Positions 54,673-63,988 of a stretch of DNA of 64,000 nucleotides are shown here, in pieces. The notes below the pieces were generated by a model that made no database searches, was not told the DNA's origin, and worked only from the letters and a program-made list of their open reading frames with translations. A program made the translations under genes and the position numbers. The first letter of the stretch is position 1. Each line of letters opens with the position of its first letter. Origin of the DNA: Taishania sp. (GTDB lineage Bacteria > Bacteroidota > Bacteroidia > Flavobacteriales_D > Crocinitomicaceae). Location of the stretch: contig JASLGM010000047.1 of NCBI GenBank assembly GCA_030150045.1, positions 1-64,000 on the forward strand, given 5' to 3'.

Positions 54673-55303
54673 CATTTCTGATATTATTTATTATTTAGAA
54701 GCAATAGGAATTTGCTTCTTTGCAATTAGTGGTGCATTGACAGCTGCTGAAAAATCATTTGATGCTATGGGTGTAACAATAATTGCTTCTGTTACAGCTT
54801 TCGGAGGGGGAATTATTCGAGATTTGATGATTGGTGCTACTCCCGTGGCCTTACTGACACGTCCGTCCTATTTGTATCTTATCCTCGCAGGCGTAGCGAT
54901 GGCATTTATTTTTAATAAAAAACTTAATGAATTACGCAAAACGTTTTTCTTGTTTGACGCTATTGGTCTTGGCTTATTTGCGATTGTAGGTATGCAGAAA
55001 TCTCTGCTTTATGGGATTACGCCGATGTATGCAGTAGTCATGGGTATGGTTACAGCTACTTTTGGTGGTTTACTACGCGATATTCTCTGTAACGATATTC
55101 CTTATATATTCAGGAAAGAACTTTACGCTCTTGTAGCATTATTTGGTGCAACATTATTTTACTTCACCTCTATTTACTTAAACAACATCTATCTATCATA
55201 CGGTCTATCTATTGGTTTTGTAGTTATCGTCCGTATTCTTGCAGTACGTTACAAATGGAATTTAATGAAAATAAAATGGTATGACACTCCTACAAAGGCT
55301 TAA
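54665..55303 (+). CDS. TRIC-type cation channel family protein (UPF0126)
   Basis: A 212-residue membrane protein with seven predicted transmembrane segments and two repeated halves, each with the glycine-rich motif: FGGGIIRDLMIGATPVAL (N-half) and FGGLLRDILCNDIPYIF (C-half). This is the prokaryotic TRIC/UPF0126 (YadS/YicG) family, some members of which conduct K+ or are linked to glycine transport. The ATG at 54665 overlaps the OmpA-like gene; an upstream TTG is not used. The 3' end overlaps the convergent WD40 gene by 14 bases. Confidence 0.9.
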   Translation: MTNISDIIYYLEAIGICFFAISGALTAAEKSFDAMGVTIIASVTAFGGGIIRDLMIGATPVALLTRPSYLYLILAGVAMAFIFNKKLNELRKTFFLFDAIGLGLFAIVGMQKSLLYGITPMYAVVMGMVTATFGGLLRDILCNDIPYIFRKELYALVALFGATLFYFTSIYLNNIYLSYGLSIGFVVIVRILAVRYKWNLMKIKWYDTPTKA

Positions 55304-56177
55304 CTTGCCAAATAAGAATTCTACGATCGTCAGAGCAACTCGCAAATTGTTCCGATGAAATTCTCACCATTTTATTTACCGAATGACGATGACCATTCTC
55401 TTTAATATCTAACTTCTGAATAACTTTCCAGGTTTTCGTGTCCCATATTTTCATTGATTTATCTCGACTTGCCGAAATGATTATATCATCACTCCAAAAT
55501 AAAAAATCATAAATCATGTAATTATGCGCAGGCAAAGCTTGTAATAAATTAAAGTTCTTATCCCATACACGTAGGTACCCATCTTTACCCCCAGAAACAA
55601 ATTGATGCTGAGATGGTAGATAAACCAACGCCCCAATGCCACCATCATGAGCAAAAGTAAGTTCTTTACTATTCATTGTTTTACAACAAACAGCATAAAT
55701 TTTTCCATTTTGCCCTCCAATAATAAGCTCATCTCTTTCCTCTATAAAAACTACGCTTCTTATTTTACCGCAATTTAATGGAATACGAATAAGTAGAGAA
55801 AGTTTCGAAATAGAATAAATAGATACTAAACCATCCGCATCGCCTGCAAATAGCCATTGTTTAGGCTTAATAAATTCCAATGTAAAGACACCTGTTTTGT
55901 GTAAGGCGAATTCCTTGATTTCTTTTCTTTCAATGAGATCAAAAAGGTGAATACTCCCATTAGCTAATCCAACGGCTAGGAGGTGAAATCCTGATAAGTA
56001 AGAAATTGTATAAGGTGTTGCAGGATTTTTTATAGCAAACTTGTCTTGCTCAAGTGTTAATGTATTCCAACGAGCAACGAAGGAATCGCTACTCGCCGAA
56101 TACAAATTATTTTTGTCGTATTGCAAATCGTAGATTGCTGCGGCATGTTCCGCTATTTCACCAATACGTTTAAACAT
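55290..56177 (-). CDS. WD40-repeat protein
   Basis: A 295-residue protein of about seven WD40 repeats forming one beta propeller, for example SASSDSFVARWNTLTLEQ, SGGKDGYLRVWDKNFNLL, SASRDKSMKIWDTKTWKV and SCSDDRRILIWQVKPL. There is no signal peptide, so it is probably cytosolic and a protein-binding scaffold. It lies 16 bases downstream of the ComA-like gene and together with the TPR gene forms a three-gene minus-strand unit. The 3' end overlaps the TRIC gene by 14 bases. No enzymatic motif is seen. Confidence 0.9.
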   Translation of the reverse strand: MFKRIGEIAEHAAAIYDLQYDKNNLYSASSDSFVARWNTLTLEQDKFAIKNPATPYTISYLSGFHLLAVGLANGSIHLFDLIERKEIKEFALHKTGVFTLEFIKPKQWLFAGDADGLVSIYSISKLSLLIRIPLNCGKIRSVVFIEERDELIIGGQNGKIYAVCCKTMNSKELTFAHDGGIGALVYLPSQHQFVSGGKDGYLRVWDKNFNLLQALPAHNYMIYDFLFWSDDIIISASRDKSMKIWDTKTWKVIQKLDIKENGHRHSVNKMVRISSEQFASCSDDRRILIWQVKPL

Positions 56178-56193
56178 TACAATACATTAGAAA

Positions 56194-57021
56194 TTAATCT
56201 TCTTGATCCATCTCCTGTAAATCCTCTTCAGAATTCTCTTGTTTTAAGCGCGTTGCATAATCTGCAGGCATAAAATCAAAGAAAGTATCTCCTCTTAATC
56301 CTAAACGCAAACATTCTAGAGGAATAAGTTCATTTGGGGCAATATTTCCTAAATTCACTTCTGCACCAAACAACTTGATAAACCAAACTTGCTGATTTTT
56401 TTGAGGTGCTTCCCAAAGAATATCTTCTGGTTTAATGTTCTTAATGATTTTGTTGATAAGCATTGTATGTGCAGTTCCATTTGGTCTAAAAACACCTACG
56501 TTACCTGCTTCTCTGCCTTCTGCGATTACTTTCCAAGAACCTGCTTCCAATTCCATTTTCATCATTTTGATCCAACGGTTTGGAGAGATAAGTATACCTG
56601 CATCTTTAGAACCAACCTCAGAAAGAACGACTCTATCTTTTGCTATTCGTCTAATAACCTCGCATTTATCTTCATGTGGAATTACAATTGATCCATCAGA
56701 AACCTCAGCTAAGTCTAATCCAAGTTTATCTAGTAAACGCAAGTAATCTTCAAACATATTTCTAGCGTAAAAAGCTTCGAATAATGTCCCTCCTAAATAA
56801 GGAGTGATTCCTGCAGCTTTATACAAGTCAATTTTTTCTTTTAAGTCTTTGGTCACATAAGATGTACCAAATCCAAACTTAACGATATCGGTTAGATGCG
56901 CATTTCCCTGAATAAAATTTTCAGTTTCATTTAAACTCAAACCTTTATCCATCATCATTGTCAATCCTTTCTGTCTAGGCTTTGATGATCTTTCAGGTAT
57001 GAACGGTAGTTCAAAATTCAT
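56194..57021 (-). CDS. Phosphosulfolactate synthase family protein (ComA-like)
   Basis: A 275-residue TIM-barrel protein of the ComA family, which adds sulfite to phosphoenolpyruvate to give phosphosulfolactate. GLTMMMDKGLSL, VKFGFGTSYV, TPYLGGTLFEAF, AEVSDGSIVIP and VIAEGREAGNVGVF are characteristic. In methanogens ComA starts coenzyme M synthesis; in Bacteroidota a role in sulfonate or sulfonolipid supply is only a guess. ComB or ComC homologues are not next to it. The acidic C-terminus (EDLQEMDQED) is unusual. It starts seven bases after the TPR gene on the same strand. Confidence 0.88.
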   Translation of the reverse strand: MNFELPFIPERSSKPRQKGLTMMMDKGLSLNETENFIQGNAHLTDIVKFGFGTSYVTKDLKEKIDLYKAAGITPYLGGTLFEAFYARNMFEDYLRLLDKLGLDLAEVSDGSIVIPHEDKCEVIRRIAKDRVVLSEVGSKDAGILISPNRWIKMMKMELEAGSWKVIAEGREAGNVGVFRPNGTAHTMLINKIIKNIKPEDILWEAPQKNQQVWFIKLFGAEVNLGNIAPNELIPLECLRLGLRGDTFFDFMPADYATRLKQENSEEDLQEMDQED

Positions 57022-57028
57022 ATTTTTT

Positions 57029-58435
57029 CTAATTATCAGTCAAATTAATAAAATCTGCATCCTCCAAATAATTGGAATCGAGATTAAACAATTCTTTTGC
57101 TATTTGTAAATCGTCTTCAACACACTTTTTAAACAAATGCAAAGCATTATCCCTTTGTCCTAATTTCAACAACACCCAAACATTAAGGATATCGATATAG
57201 TTGTTTTGTCCAAAGTTTTGTTCAAAATCATTCAAAAATTGGTGGACCTCATTAATTGTACTTACCCTTAGTAGTAAGCTAACATATTCTTTTAGGCATT
57301 CGCCCTCTGTATGATCGAGTTCTAAACTTGCATAATAATAATTACATGCCTGTTCAAAATCTTCCATTTTTTCGTAAGCACCTGCGAGCACATGTAGAAT
57401 CCCAGCATTCGTTGGATCCATTTCCGCTGCTTTAATGATCATTCGAATACCAGACTGTGTATTTCCTTTCAAATCTTCCACAATCCCCATTCCTAGCCAA
57501 GCATCAGCAAGTAAAGGATCTATTTCTAGACTTCTCCTGTAGTACTCTTCTGCATGTATCAATTCATTAAATTGTTCGTAACATTCTCCAACATTACATA
57601 AAACAAGAGCGTCATCACCATCTAATTCCAAACATTTTTCAAATGCTTTAATCGCATCTTCAAAATGATCCATTCCCATGTATGAATTCCCAATATTGTA
57701 ATAAGACGGACCGAAATCGGCATTTATTAAAATACTGTAATCATACGCCCAAACAGCTTGTTTATAATCTTCCTTTTTGGAATAAGTATTCCCTAGATTA
57801 TACCAAGCAGTAAAGGAATAAGGGTTATTATCAATAAAATCGGAGTAACTTTTGATTGCTTTATCGTACTCCCCTAGAAGGTCATAACAAAAAGCAAGTT
57901 CATATAAGGCTCCTTCATTGTTTGGATTATTCTGTAATGCCTCTAACAAAATAGCAATAGCTCCATTGTAGTCATTTTCAGCCTCATATTCAAAAGCCAG
58001 ATCCAGGTAGATCTCTTCCTTATCTTCAGGCATACTTGAATGCATCAAAGCCTCTTTAAAAAATTTTATTGCCCTTTTATGGTCTCTCAACTGACTGAAA
58101 ATTGAAGCTTTTGTCAAAAGTAATTCAGCAACATGTGATTCCATGACTTCAATCCCTGACAATAAGGTTAACGCTTCTTTAAGTTGACCTAAAGCAGAAA
58201 TTGCTTGAGCTCGTCTTAATTTAAAAACATCATTATACGGAAATTGGTTCAGAGCAAATTCGGTAGCGCTATTTGCTTTAGTATATTGACTCTGAAACAA
58301 GTAATGATCAATAATTAACTCCATTTGGTTACTATCGATAAATCCCATCACTCCGTTTTCTAGGTAGTTTTCAAAACGTTCAAGTCCGTCTTTCAAATCC
58401 CCTTCCAAAAATTCATCATCCTCTTCGTCAAACAT
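57029..58435 (-). CDS. Tetratricopeptide-repeat protein
   Basis: A 468-residue cytosolic protein made almost entirely of about 11 TPR units between residues 60 and 440 (for example AWYNLGNTYSKKEDYKQAVWAYDYS, and SYYNIGNSYMGMDHFEDAIKAFEKCLELD). The acidic N-terminus is MFDEEDDEFLEGDL. TPRs bind other proteins; no catalytic motif is present. The ATG at 58435 is preferred to an upstream TTG. It is followed closely by the ComA-like gene, suggesting co-expression. Confidence 0.9.
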   Translation of the reverse strand: MFDEEDDEFLEGDLKDGLERFENYLENGVMGFIDSNQMELIIDHYLFQSQYTKANSATEFALNQFPYNDVFKLRRAQAISALGQLKEALTLLSGIEVMESHVAELLLTKASIFSQLRDHKRAIKFFKEALMHSSMPEDKEEIYLDLAFEYEAENDYNGAIAILLEALQNNPNNEGALYELAFCYDLLGEYDKAIKSYSDFIDNNPYSFTAWYNLGNTYSKKEDYKQAVWAYDYSILINADFGPSYYNIGNSYMGMDHFEDAIKAFEKCLELDGDDALVLCNVGECYEQFNELIHAEEYYRRSLEIDPLLADAWLGMGIVEDLKGNTQSGIRMIIKAAEMDPTNAGILHVLAGAYEKMEDFEQACNYYYASLELDHTEGECLKEYVSLLLRVSTINEVHQFLNDFEQNFGQNNYIDILNVWVLLKLGQRDNALHLFKKCVEDDLQIAKELFNLDSNYLEDADFINLTDN

Positions 58436-58513
58436 AACTGTCAATTTGTTTTTGTTAATCTACTAAATTAAACAACTATGAACTCAAAGTCAAGCGGTTT
58501 GTTATTAACAAGA

Positions 58514-58559
58514 AATGAACATTACTAAGAAATTAAATTAATTCCTAGCAATGTTCATT
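58514..58559 (-). terminator. Hairpin after typA, possible terminator
   Basis: On the minus strand AATGAACATTGCTAGGAA pairs with TTCTTAGTAATGTTCATT (G-T pairs only in this orientation). The following T-run is weak, so it could be a terminator or an RNA-processing or stability hairpin between typA and the TPR gene. Confidence 0.55.
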
Positions 58560-58577
58560 CGCTATACTTTTAATAAA

Positions 58578-60377
58578 CTAAGCTTTCCCTTGACGCTTAC
58601 GATCCGTTTCTTTTAATAAGATTTTACGCATTCGTAAACTTTGTGGAGTTACCTCTACATATTCGTCAGCTTGAATGTACTCCAAACACTCCTCTAGAGA
58701 GAACGTTTTTGGTGGAGCAATCTTTACCTTATCATCTGCACCAGATGAACGCATATTGGTTAATTTCTTCGTTTTTGTAACGTTTACTACTAAATCGTTA
58801 GAACGCGTATGTTCTCCAATAACTTGTCCTTCGTAGATGTTTTCATTTGGTTGTACAAAGAAAATTCCACGTTCTTGTAAGTTTGATAAAGAGAAAGGAA
58901 TAGCACCACCTTGTTCCATAGAGATTAAAGATCCATTCATACGTCCAGGAATCTCTCCTTTGTATGGTTGGTACTCTAAGAAACGGTGAGACATAATTGC
59001 TTCTCCTGCTGTAGCTGTTAACAAGTAGTTTCTCAAACCAATGATTCCACGAGAAGGAATTTCAAATTGAATGATCATACGGTCCCCTTTTGGCTCCATA
59101 TTTTTCATTTCCCCTCTACGTTTAGAAACAGCTTCTACTGCAGTACCACTATTTGCTTCAGGAATATCAATTGTCAATTCTTCAACTGGCTCACATTTAA
59201 CACCATCAACATCTTTAAGGATTACTTGAGGTTGCCCTACTTGTAATTCATATCCTTCACGACGCATAGTCTCGATTAAAACAGACAAGTGCATTACACC
59301 ACGACCAAAAACCATCCATTTGTCAGCTTTATCCGTTTTAGAAACACGCATTGCCAAGTTTTTCTCTAACTCTTTTTCTAAACGTTCAGAGATATGTCTT
59401 GAAGTTACAAACTTTCCTTCTTTACCGAAGAAAGGTGAATCGTTAATAGAGAACATCATGCTCATAGTTGGCTCATCGATAGAAATCGTTGGAAGCGGTT
59501 CTGGATTTTCAAAATCACAAATACAGTCACCAATCTCAAATCCTTCAATTCCAGTTACAGCACAAATATCTCCAGCTTGTACGCTATCAACTTTCACTCT
59601 ATTCAGTCCTTCAAACACAAACAATTCTTTGATTCTGTGTTTTTCATTCGTACCATCACGTTTTGTTAAGATAATTTGTTGATTCGTTTTCAACTCACCT
59701 CTATTCAATCGTCCGATAGCAATACGTCCTACGAAAGTAGAATAATCTAATGAAGTAATCAATAACTGTGTATTTCCTTCCTCAATTGTTTTTGGTGGGA
59801 AATACGCTAGAATTTGATCCAATAATGGTGCAATAGAAGTTGTAGGCGTTTTGTAATCGTCCGACATCCAACCGTTCTTTGCTGAACCGTAGATTGTAGG
59901 AAATTCCAATTGCTCTTCATTTGCATCTAATTCGAACATTAAATCAAATACTTTTTCTTGAACTTCTTCAGGAGTACAGTTTTCTTTGTCTACCTTATTA
60001 ACAACAACCAATGGCTTAATACCCATTGACAAAGCTTTACCAAGAACGAAGCGAGTTTGAGGCATTGGACCTTCAAAAGCATCCACCAACAAACATACTC
60101 CATCTGCCATATTTAATACTCGTTCAACTTCACCACCAAAATCGGCGTGACCTGGAGTATCAATAATGTTAATCTTTGTTCCTTTATAGGATACGGATAC
60201 ATTTTTGGAAACAATCGTAATCCCACGCTCGCGCTCCAGATCGTTGTTATCCATGATTAATTCACCCGCGGTGCGGTTTCTTTCATCGATAACATTTCCT
60301 GCTTCGATCATTTTATCTACCAAGGTAGTCTTACCGTGGTCAACGTGAGCGATAATTGCGATATTTCTAATTTCCAT
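58578..60377 (-). CDS. typA: Translational GTPase TypA/BipA
   Basis: A 599-residue ribosome-associated GTPase. G1 AHVDHGKTTL (10-19), the switch G2 ERERGITI, G3 DTPGHADFGGEVERV, and G4 NKVDKEN mark the GTPase domain; EF-G-like domains II, III and V and the BipA-specific C-terminal domain follow (EGQVIGEHTRSNDLVVNVTKTKKLTNMRSSGAD). It is linked to stress and low-temperature growth and 50S assembly. The spacing to the helicase gene upstream is 36 bases, so read-through is possible. Length is normal. Confidence 0.97.
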   Translation of the reverse strand: MEIRNIAIIAHVDHGKTTLVDKMIEAGNVIDERNRTAGELIMDNNDLERERGITIVSKNVSVSYKGTKINIIDTPGHADFGGEVERVLNMADGVCLLVDAFEGPMPQTRFVLGKALSMGIKPLVVVNKVDKENCTPEEVQEKVFDLMFELDANEEQLEFPTIYGSAKNGWMSDDYKTPTTSIAPLLDQILAYFPPKTIEEGNTQLLITSLDYSTFVGRIAIGRLNRGELKTNQQIILTKRDGTNEKHRIKELFVFEGLNRVKVDSVQAGDICAVTGIEGFEIGDCICDFENPEPLPTISIDEPTMSMMFSINDSPFFGKEGKFVTSRHISERLEKELEKNLAMRVSKTDKADKWMVFGRGVMHLSVLIETMRREGYELQVGQPQVILKDVDGVKCEPVEELTIDIPEANSGTAVEAVSKRRGEMKNMEPKGDRMIIQFEIPSRGIIGLRNYLLTATAGEAIMSHRFLEYQPYKGEIPGRMNGSLISMEQGGAIPFSLSNLQERGIFFVQPNENIYEGQVIGEHTRSNDLVVNVTKTKKLTNMRSSGADDKVKIAPPKTFSLEECLEYIQADEYVEVTPQSLRMRKILLKETDRKRQGKA

Positions 60378-60413
60378 ATATTATTAATGGGTGTTTTGTT
60401 ACTTTACTTGTTT

Positions 60414-62330
60414 TTAATAACCACTTTTTCTTGGTCCACGACTTCTGTCACGGTCTCCACTACGTGGTCTATCGTTTGAGCGTCCGTATCCTCCGCGATC
60501 ACCACCTTTGTCGTAACCACCACGATCTCTACGTTCACCTCCATTACGGTCAGATCCTCCACGGTCAGAGCTTCCGTAACCTCCGCCACTTGATTTGTGT
60601 CCTCCAAAGCTACCACGACGTGCACCTCCGCTTCCACCACCAAATCCGCCACGGCTGCTTCCTCCACCTCTTGATCGAGATTCACCTCCACTACGCTTTT
60701 TAGTGATTTCAACACTAACTAAATGACCTTCATATTCAGTTCCGCTAGCTTTCTCTACAATCTGAGTAGCTAATTCGTTATCCGCTTCGAAGAAAGAATA
60801 AGATGCAAGAATGTCGATTTTTCCGATTTTATCAGAACGTAAACCTGTAGAATCACAAAGTACACGTAATAATCCACCTGGATTCAAACCGTCACGTTTT
60901 CCTAAATTAACAAAGAAACGTGTTTTGTTTTCATCATCTTGGCGTCTTGATGGTCTGTCACTTCTGTCGAAGTCACGATCTCCTCTTTCACCTCTTTCTC
61001 CGCGTCCAGCACTTGCATTTAAGTCACCAGCAGTCTCGTAATACTCGATGAAACGGTTAAATTCAGCAGAAATGAACTTTTTGATCACTTCTTCTTTCGT
61101 TAACTCTTCGAATTGCTCGTAAACAACTGGTAAGAATTCACTGATTTCTTCTTCACGTACTTCTGTTGCATTGATTTTACCAACCAATTTCATCAATTGA
61201 ATTTCACAAATCTCTTTCGCATTTGGCACAGTTCCTACTGTAAACTGAGTACGAATTTGTTTTTCAATTGCACGAATTTTATGCATTTCACGTGTGTTAA
61301 TCAACACCAAAGATTCTCCTTTGTTACCTGCACGAGCTGTACGTCCTGAACGGTGCGTATAATTCTCAATGTCATCTGGTAAGTTGTAGTTAATTACGTG
61401 CGTCACGTTACTAACATCAATTCCACGAGCGGCTACATCTGTTGCTACCAATAATTGAATTGATTTCTCTCGGAAACGCTTCATTACCGAATCACGTTGT
61501 GCTTGAGATAAGTCTCCGTGTAATGGTTCAGCGTTGTAACCGTCTTTTTCCAACATTTCAGCGACCATTGCCGTTTCACGTCGTGTACGGCAAAAAATCA
61601 ACCCATAAATATTCGGATTGAAGTCAATTAAACGCTTTACAGCAGAATAACGATCTTTCTCTTTTACCGAATAATAAATGTGTTCAATGTTTTCGTTTGT
61701 TTGATTCTTGTGACCGATACTAATCTCTAATGGATTTTCCATGTAGTTTTTAGCAATAAAAGCCACTTCTTTTGGCATAGTTGCAGAAAACAACCATACA
61801 TTTTTTTCGTCTGGAGTTTGTTCTAGAATGGTATCAATATCTTCTTTGAATCCCATATTCAACATCTCATCAGCTTCGTCCAACACCACCCATTCCACTT
61901 CTTCTAAGCGGATTGCTCTGCGATTAGATAAATCAACTAAACGCCCTGGTGTTGCAACAACGATAGTTGCTCCATTCTTAATATCTGAAATTTGGCGACG
62001 GATATCCGTCCCTCCGTATACAGCTACTACGCTTACGTTTATATACTTAGCAAAATTTTGTAGGTCTTTCGCGATTTGTAGACACAATTCGCGTGTTGGG
62101 CAAATAACCAACCCGTGCGGCGCTTTACGCCCTTCTTCTACTTTAGTTACTAATGGCAACCCGAATGCTGCCGTTTTCCCTGTCCCTGTTTGAGCTAAAC
62201 CAACGAAATCACTTTCTTCTTTTAAAAGGTGTGGAATCGCTTCGGTTTGAATAGGAGTGGGTGTCTCAAAACCCAATTCTGTCAACGACTTCAACACCCC
62301 ACTCTTTAGCCCGAGTTCTTCAAATGTCAT
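60414..62330 (-). CDS. DEAD-box RNA helicase with DbpA-type RNA-binding domain and RGG tail
   Basis: A 638-residue DeaD/CsdA-like helicase. Q motif (FETPTPIQTEAIP), AQTGTGKT (46-53), PTRELCLQIA, TPGRLVD, DEADEM, SATMP, ARGIDVSNV and HRSGRTARAG are all present. A charged linker rich in RGERGDRD follows, then a DbpA-type RNA-binding domain (about 465-550, FFVNLGKRDGLNPGGLLRVL), then an RGG/GGS low-complexity tail of about 80 residues. It unwinds RNA in ribosome assembly or mRNA decay and may be cold-induced. The ATG at 62330 is chosen because the -7 box lies just upstream, inside the longer frame. Confidence 0.93.
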   Translation of the reverse strand: MTFEELGLKSGVLKSLTELGFETPTPIQTEAIPHLLKEESDFVGLAQTGTGKTAAFGLPLVTKVEEGRKAPHGLVICPTRELCLQIAKDLQNFAKYINVSVVAVYGGTDIRRQISDIKNGATIVVATPGRLVDLSNRRAIRLEEVEWVVLDEADEMLNMGFKEDIDTILEQTPDEKNVWLFSATMPKEVAFIAKNYMENPLEISIGHKNQTNENIEHIYYSVKEKDRYSAVKRLIDFNPNIYGLIFCRTRRETAMVAEMLEKDGYNAEPLHGDLSQAQRDSVMKRFREKSIQLLVATDVAARGIDVSNVTHVINYNLPDDIENYTHRSGRTARAGNKGESLVLINTREMHKIRAIEKQIRTQFTVGTVPNAKEICEIQLMKLVGKINATEVREEEISEFLPVVYEQFEELTKEEVIKKFISAEFNRFIEYYETAGDLNASAGRGERGERGDRDFDRSDRPSRRQDDENKTRFFVNLGKRDGLNPGGLLRVLCDSTGLRSDKIGKIDILASYSFFEADNELATQIVEKASGTEYEGHLVSVEITKKRSGGESRSRGGGSSRGGFGGGSGGARRGSFGGHKSSGGGYGSSDRGGSDRNGGERRDRGGYDKGGDRGGYGRSNDRPRSGDRDRSRGPRKSGY

Positions 62331-62351
62331 ACTATAAATTAAAATTGGGTG

Positions 62352-62359
62352 CAAAGGTA
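62352..62359 (-). promoter_or_regulatory. -7 promoter box (TACCTTTG) of the DEAD-box helicase gene
   Basis: An exact TAnnTTTG match on the minus strand, 21 bases before the ATG at 62330. I see no cold-shock-type long leader. Confidence 0.58.
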
Positions 62360-62521
62360 CGGAGAAATTCTTGTTAATTAGTTATTTTTTTTAAGATTTA
62401 ATGATTTACTAACAAGTCGACCAAGTCTTTCAAACCCTAATAAAATCAATTGATAACAAATGTTTTACATTTATCTACTGTATTTAGACCCGCCAAAAAA
62501 AGTTAACTAATAAAGTTTTTT

Positions 62522-63241
62522 TTATATGAGCATTGTCAAGTCATCCACTCCCAAGGTTCTTGCAGCAACAAACCCCTCTGCATAGGGAACTCCAATTTTA
62601 CGCCCCATCTCGGACATACGTCCTTTGATAAAATCTAAAAAATCAGGTCCAGAAATAGGTGTATTCGGTGCCGGATTATTAGGGTCATAAAACTGCGTTG
62701 CGTACGCTTGTATTGCCGCTATTTTTTTTTCTACATAAGGTGTAACCTCCGTAACAAAAGTAGGCTCAACATAACGATCTTGAATGTAGTGATAAACAGT
62801 TTTAGGTCGGTGTGGCAACTGCTCTATACCATCTTCATCAACAGTGTGAATCATCTTTAAACCAGAATAAAAACATGCATCTAGTAATAATGCTGCAGCT
62901 CTACCATGATCTGGATGCCGGTCGAAAGGAGCATTGATTAGTATCACATCAGGTCGGGTGAATCGAATCTGCGCTATGACTTTTAACTTATTCTCTTCTG
63001 AATTTTCAAAAAAACCATCACGCATTTTCAAGTTCGTACGGTAGTGAACGCCCATAATCTCTTGAGCCAACTTCGCCTCTTCATAACGTGTTTCAATTGT
63101 ACCTCGAGACCCCAACTCACCTTGCGTCATATCAACTATCCCTACCACTTTTCCTAATGAAATCTGCTTCATTAAAGTTCCTGCTGCGGACAATTCCACA
63201 TCATCTGGATGTGCTCCAAAAGCTAAAATATCTAACTTCAT
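62522..63241 (-). CDS. bshB1: Bacillithiol biosynthesis deacetylase BshB1
   Basis: A 239-residue LmbE-like zinc deacetylase. AHPDDVELSAAGTL (10-23) holds zinc ligands and the catalytic aspartate, and FDRHPDHGRAA the third zinc ligand; VDMTQGELGSRGT and GPDFLDFIKGRMSEMG match BshB1. It removes acetyl from GlcNAc-malate to give GlcN-malate, the second step of bacillithiol synthesis. bshA and bshC are not in the window. A TATCTTTG box lies 24 bases upstream. It is consistent with the cysteine-type exported peroxidase nearby but is not linked to it in an operon. Confidence 0.95.
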   Translation of the reverse strand: MKLDILAFGAHPDDVELSAAGTLMKQISLGKVVGIVDMTQGELGSRGTIETRYEEAKLAQEIMGVHYRTNLKMRDGFFENSEENKLKVIAQIRFTRPDVILINAPFDRHPDHGRAAALLLDACFYSGLKMIHTVDEDGIEQLPHRPKTVYHYIQDRYVEPTFVTEVTPYVEKKIAAIQAYATQFYDPNNPAPNTPISGPDFLDFIKGRMSEMGRKIGVPYAEGFVAARTLGVDDLTMLI

Positions 63242-63264
63242 ATACTGCGCTTTTTAGTTTGCTA

Positions 63265-63272
63265 CAAAGATA
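63265..63272 (-). promoter_or_regulatory. -7 promoter box (TATCTTTG) of bshB1
   Basis: An exact TAnnTTTG match on the minus strand, 23 bases before the bshB1 ATG. Confidence 0.58.
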
Positions 63273-63321
63273 ATTTTTTAATGTTTCTCCTCAAAATTAA
63301 TGTACATTGAGCTTCTGGTAT

Positions 63322-63329
63322 TACTTTTG
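63322..63329 (+). promoter_or_regulatory. -7 promoter box (TACTTTTG) of the last gene
   Basis: An exact TAnnTTTG match 26 bases before the ATG at 63356; divergent from the bshB1 promoter. Confidence 0.55.
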
Positions 63330-63355
63330 CTTCTGCATCAATAAATCTTATCACA

Positions 63356-63988
63356 ATGCGTTTTATATCTCTTCTTTTATCACTTACGCTTCCTTTAGCT
63401 ATTTTCTCACAAAAGAAATTTCAGGGTGTACTTACTTACAAAATCACCATACAAGACACTTCACTTCTTTCATTTTTTCCTATCCAAGAAATGAAAATTT
63501 ACACAAATGACACATTAATAAGAATAGAAACAGAAAGTATATTAACAGGCAAGCAGATACAAATCAAACACTTGGAAAAGAAGAAATCTCTACTATTAAT
63601 GGACACAGAAGCAGGGAAATTCGCCCTGCAAATCATTGACACAAATGATCAAAATTCAAAATACAATTGGGTAAAAGGAAAAGGGAAAACAAAAACAATG
63701 GGGCAAAAGGTGAAATATTTGACCGTTAAAAACAAGCTTTCCAATCACGAATATTCTTTTGCTTACGCCCCAAAATTAAATAGTAAATACCTGCCTGGTT
63801 TCAATCATTTCCCTGGTCTTTTAACCGATTACCTCATAGAGACCATAGATGGTATTTACCGTTACGAATTAATTAATATTGAATCAAAAAAATTGGATAA
63901 AGCACTTTTTGGAGTACCTACAACATATAAAATAATTTCAATGAATGATTTCATTGAACAATTCACGAAAGAACAAACAATTGAATAA
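63356..63988 (+). CDS. Exported protein of unknown function (DUF4412/GLPGLI-like)
   Basis: A 210-residue exported protein with a signal peptide (about 1-18, ending AIFSQ). The mature region starts KKFQGVLTYKITIQD and continues as alternating beta strands (MKIYTNDTLIRIETES, KSLLLMDTEAGKFAL). This FxGxxxYxI start followed by a lipoprotein-carrier-like beta fold resembles DUF4412 or GLPGLI-type Bacteroidota proteins of unknown role. I could not fix the family. An in-frame start in another frame upstream at 63307 is not credible. It has its own -7 box. Confidence 0.72.
   Translation: MRFISLLLSLTLPLAIFSQKKFQGVLTYKITIQDTSLLSFFPIQEMKIYTNDTLIRIETESILTGKQIQIKHLEKKKSLLLMDTEAGKFALQIIDTNDQNSKYNWVKGKGKTKTMGQKVKYLTVKNKLSNHEYSFAYAPKLNSKYLPGFNHFPGLLTDYLIETIDGIYRYELINIESKKLDKALFGVPTTYKIISMNDFIEQFTKEQTIE

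Noticed and set aside
60404..60715. 103-residue Val/Asp/Glu-rich minus-strand ORF and the His-rich plus-strand ORF over the helicase tail
   Set aside because: Frame shadows of the RGG low-complexity tail; composition is dictated by the repeated Gly/Arg codons.
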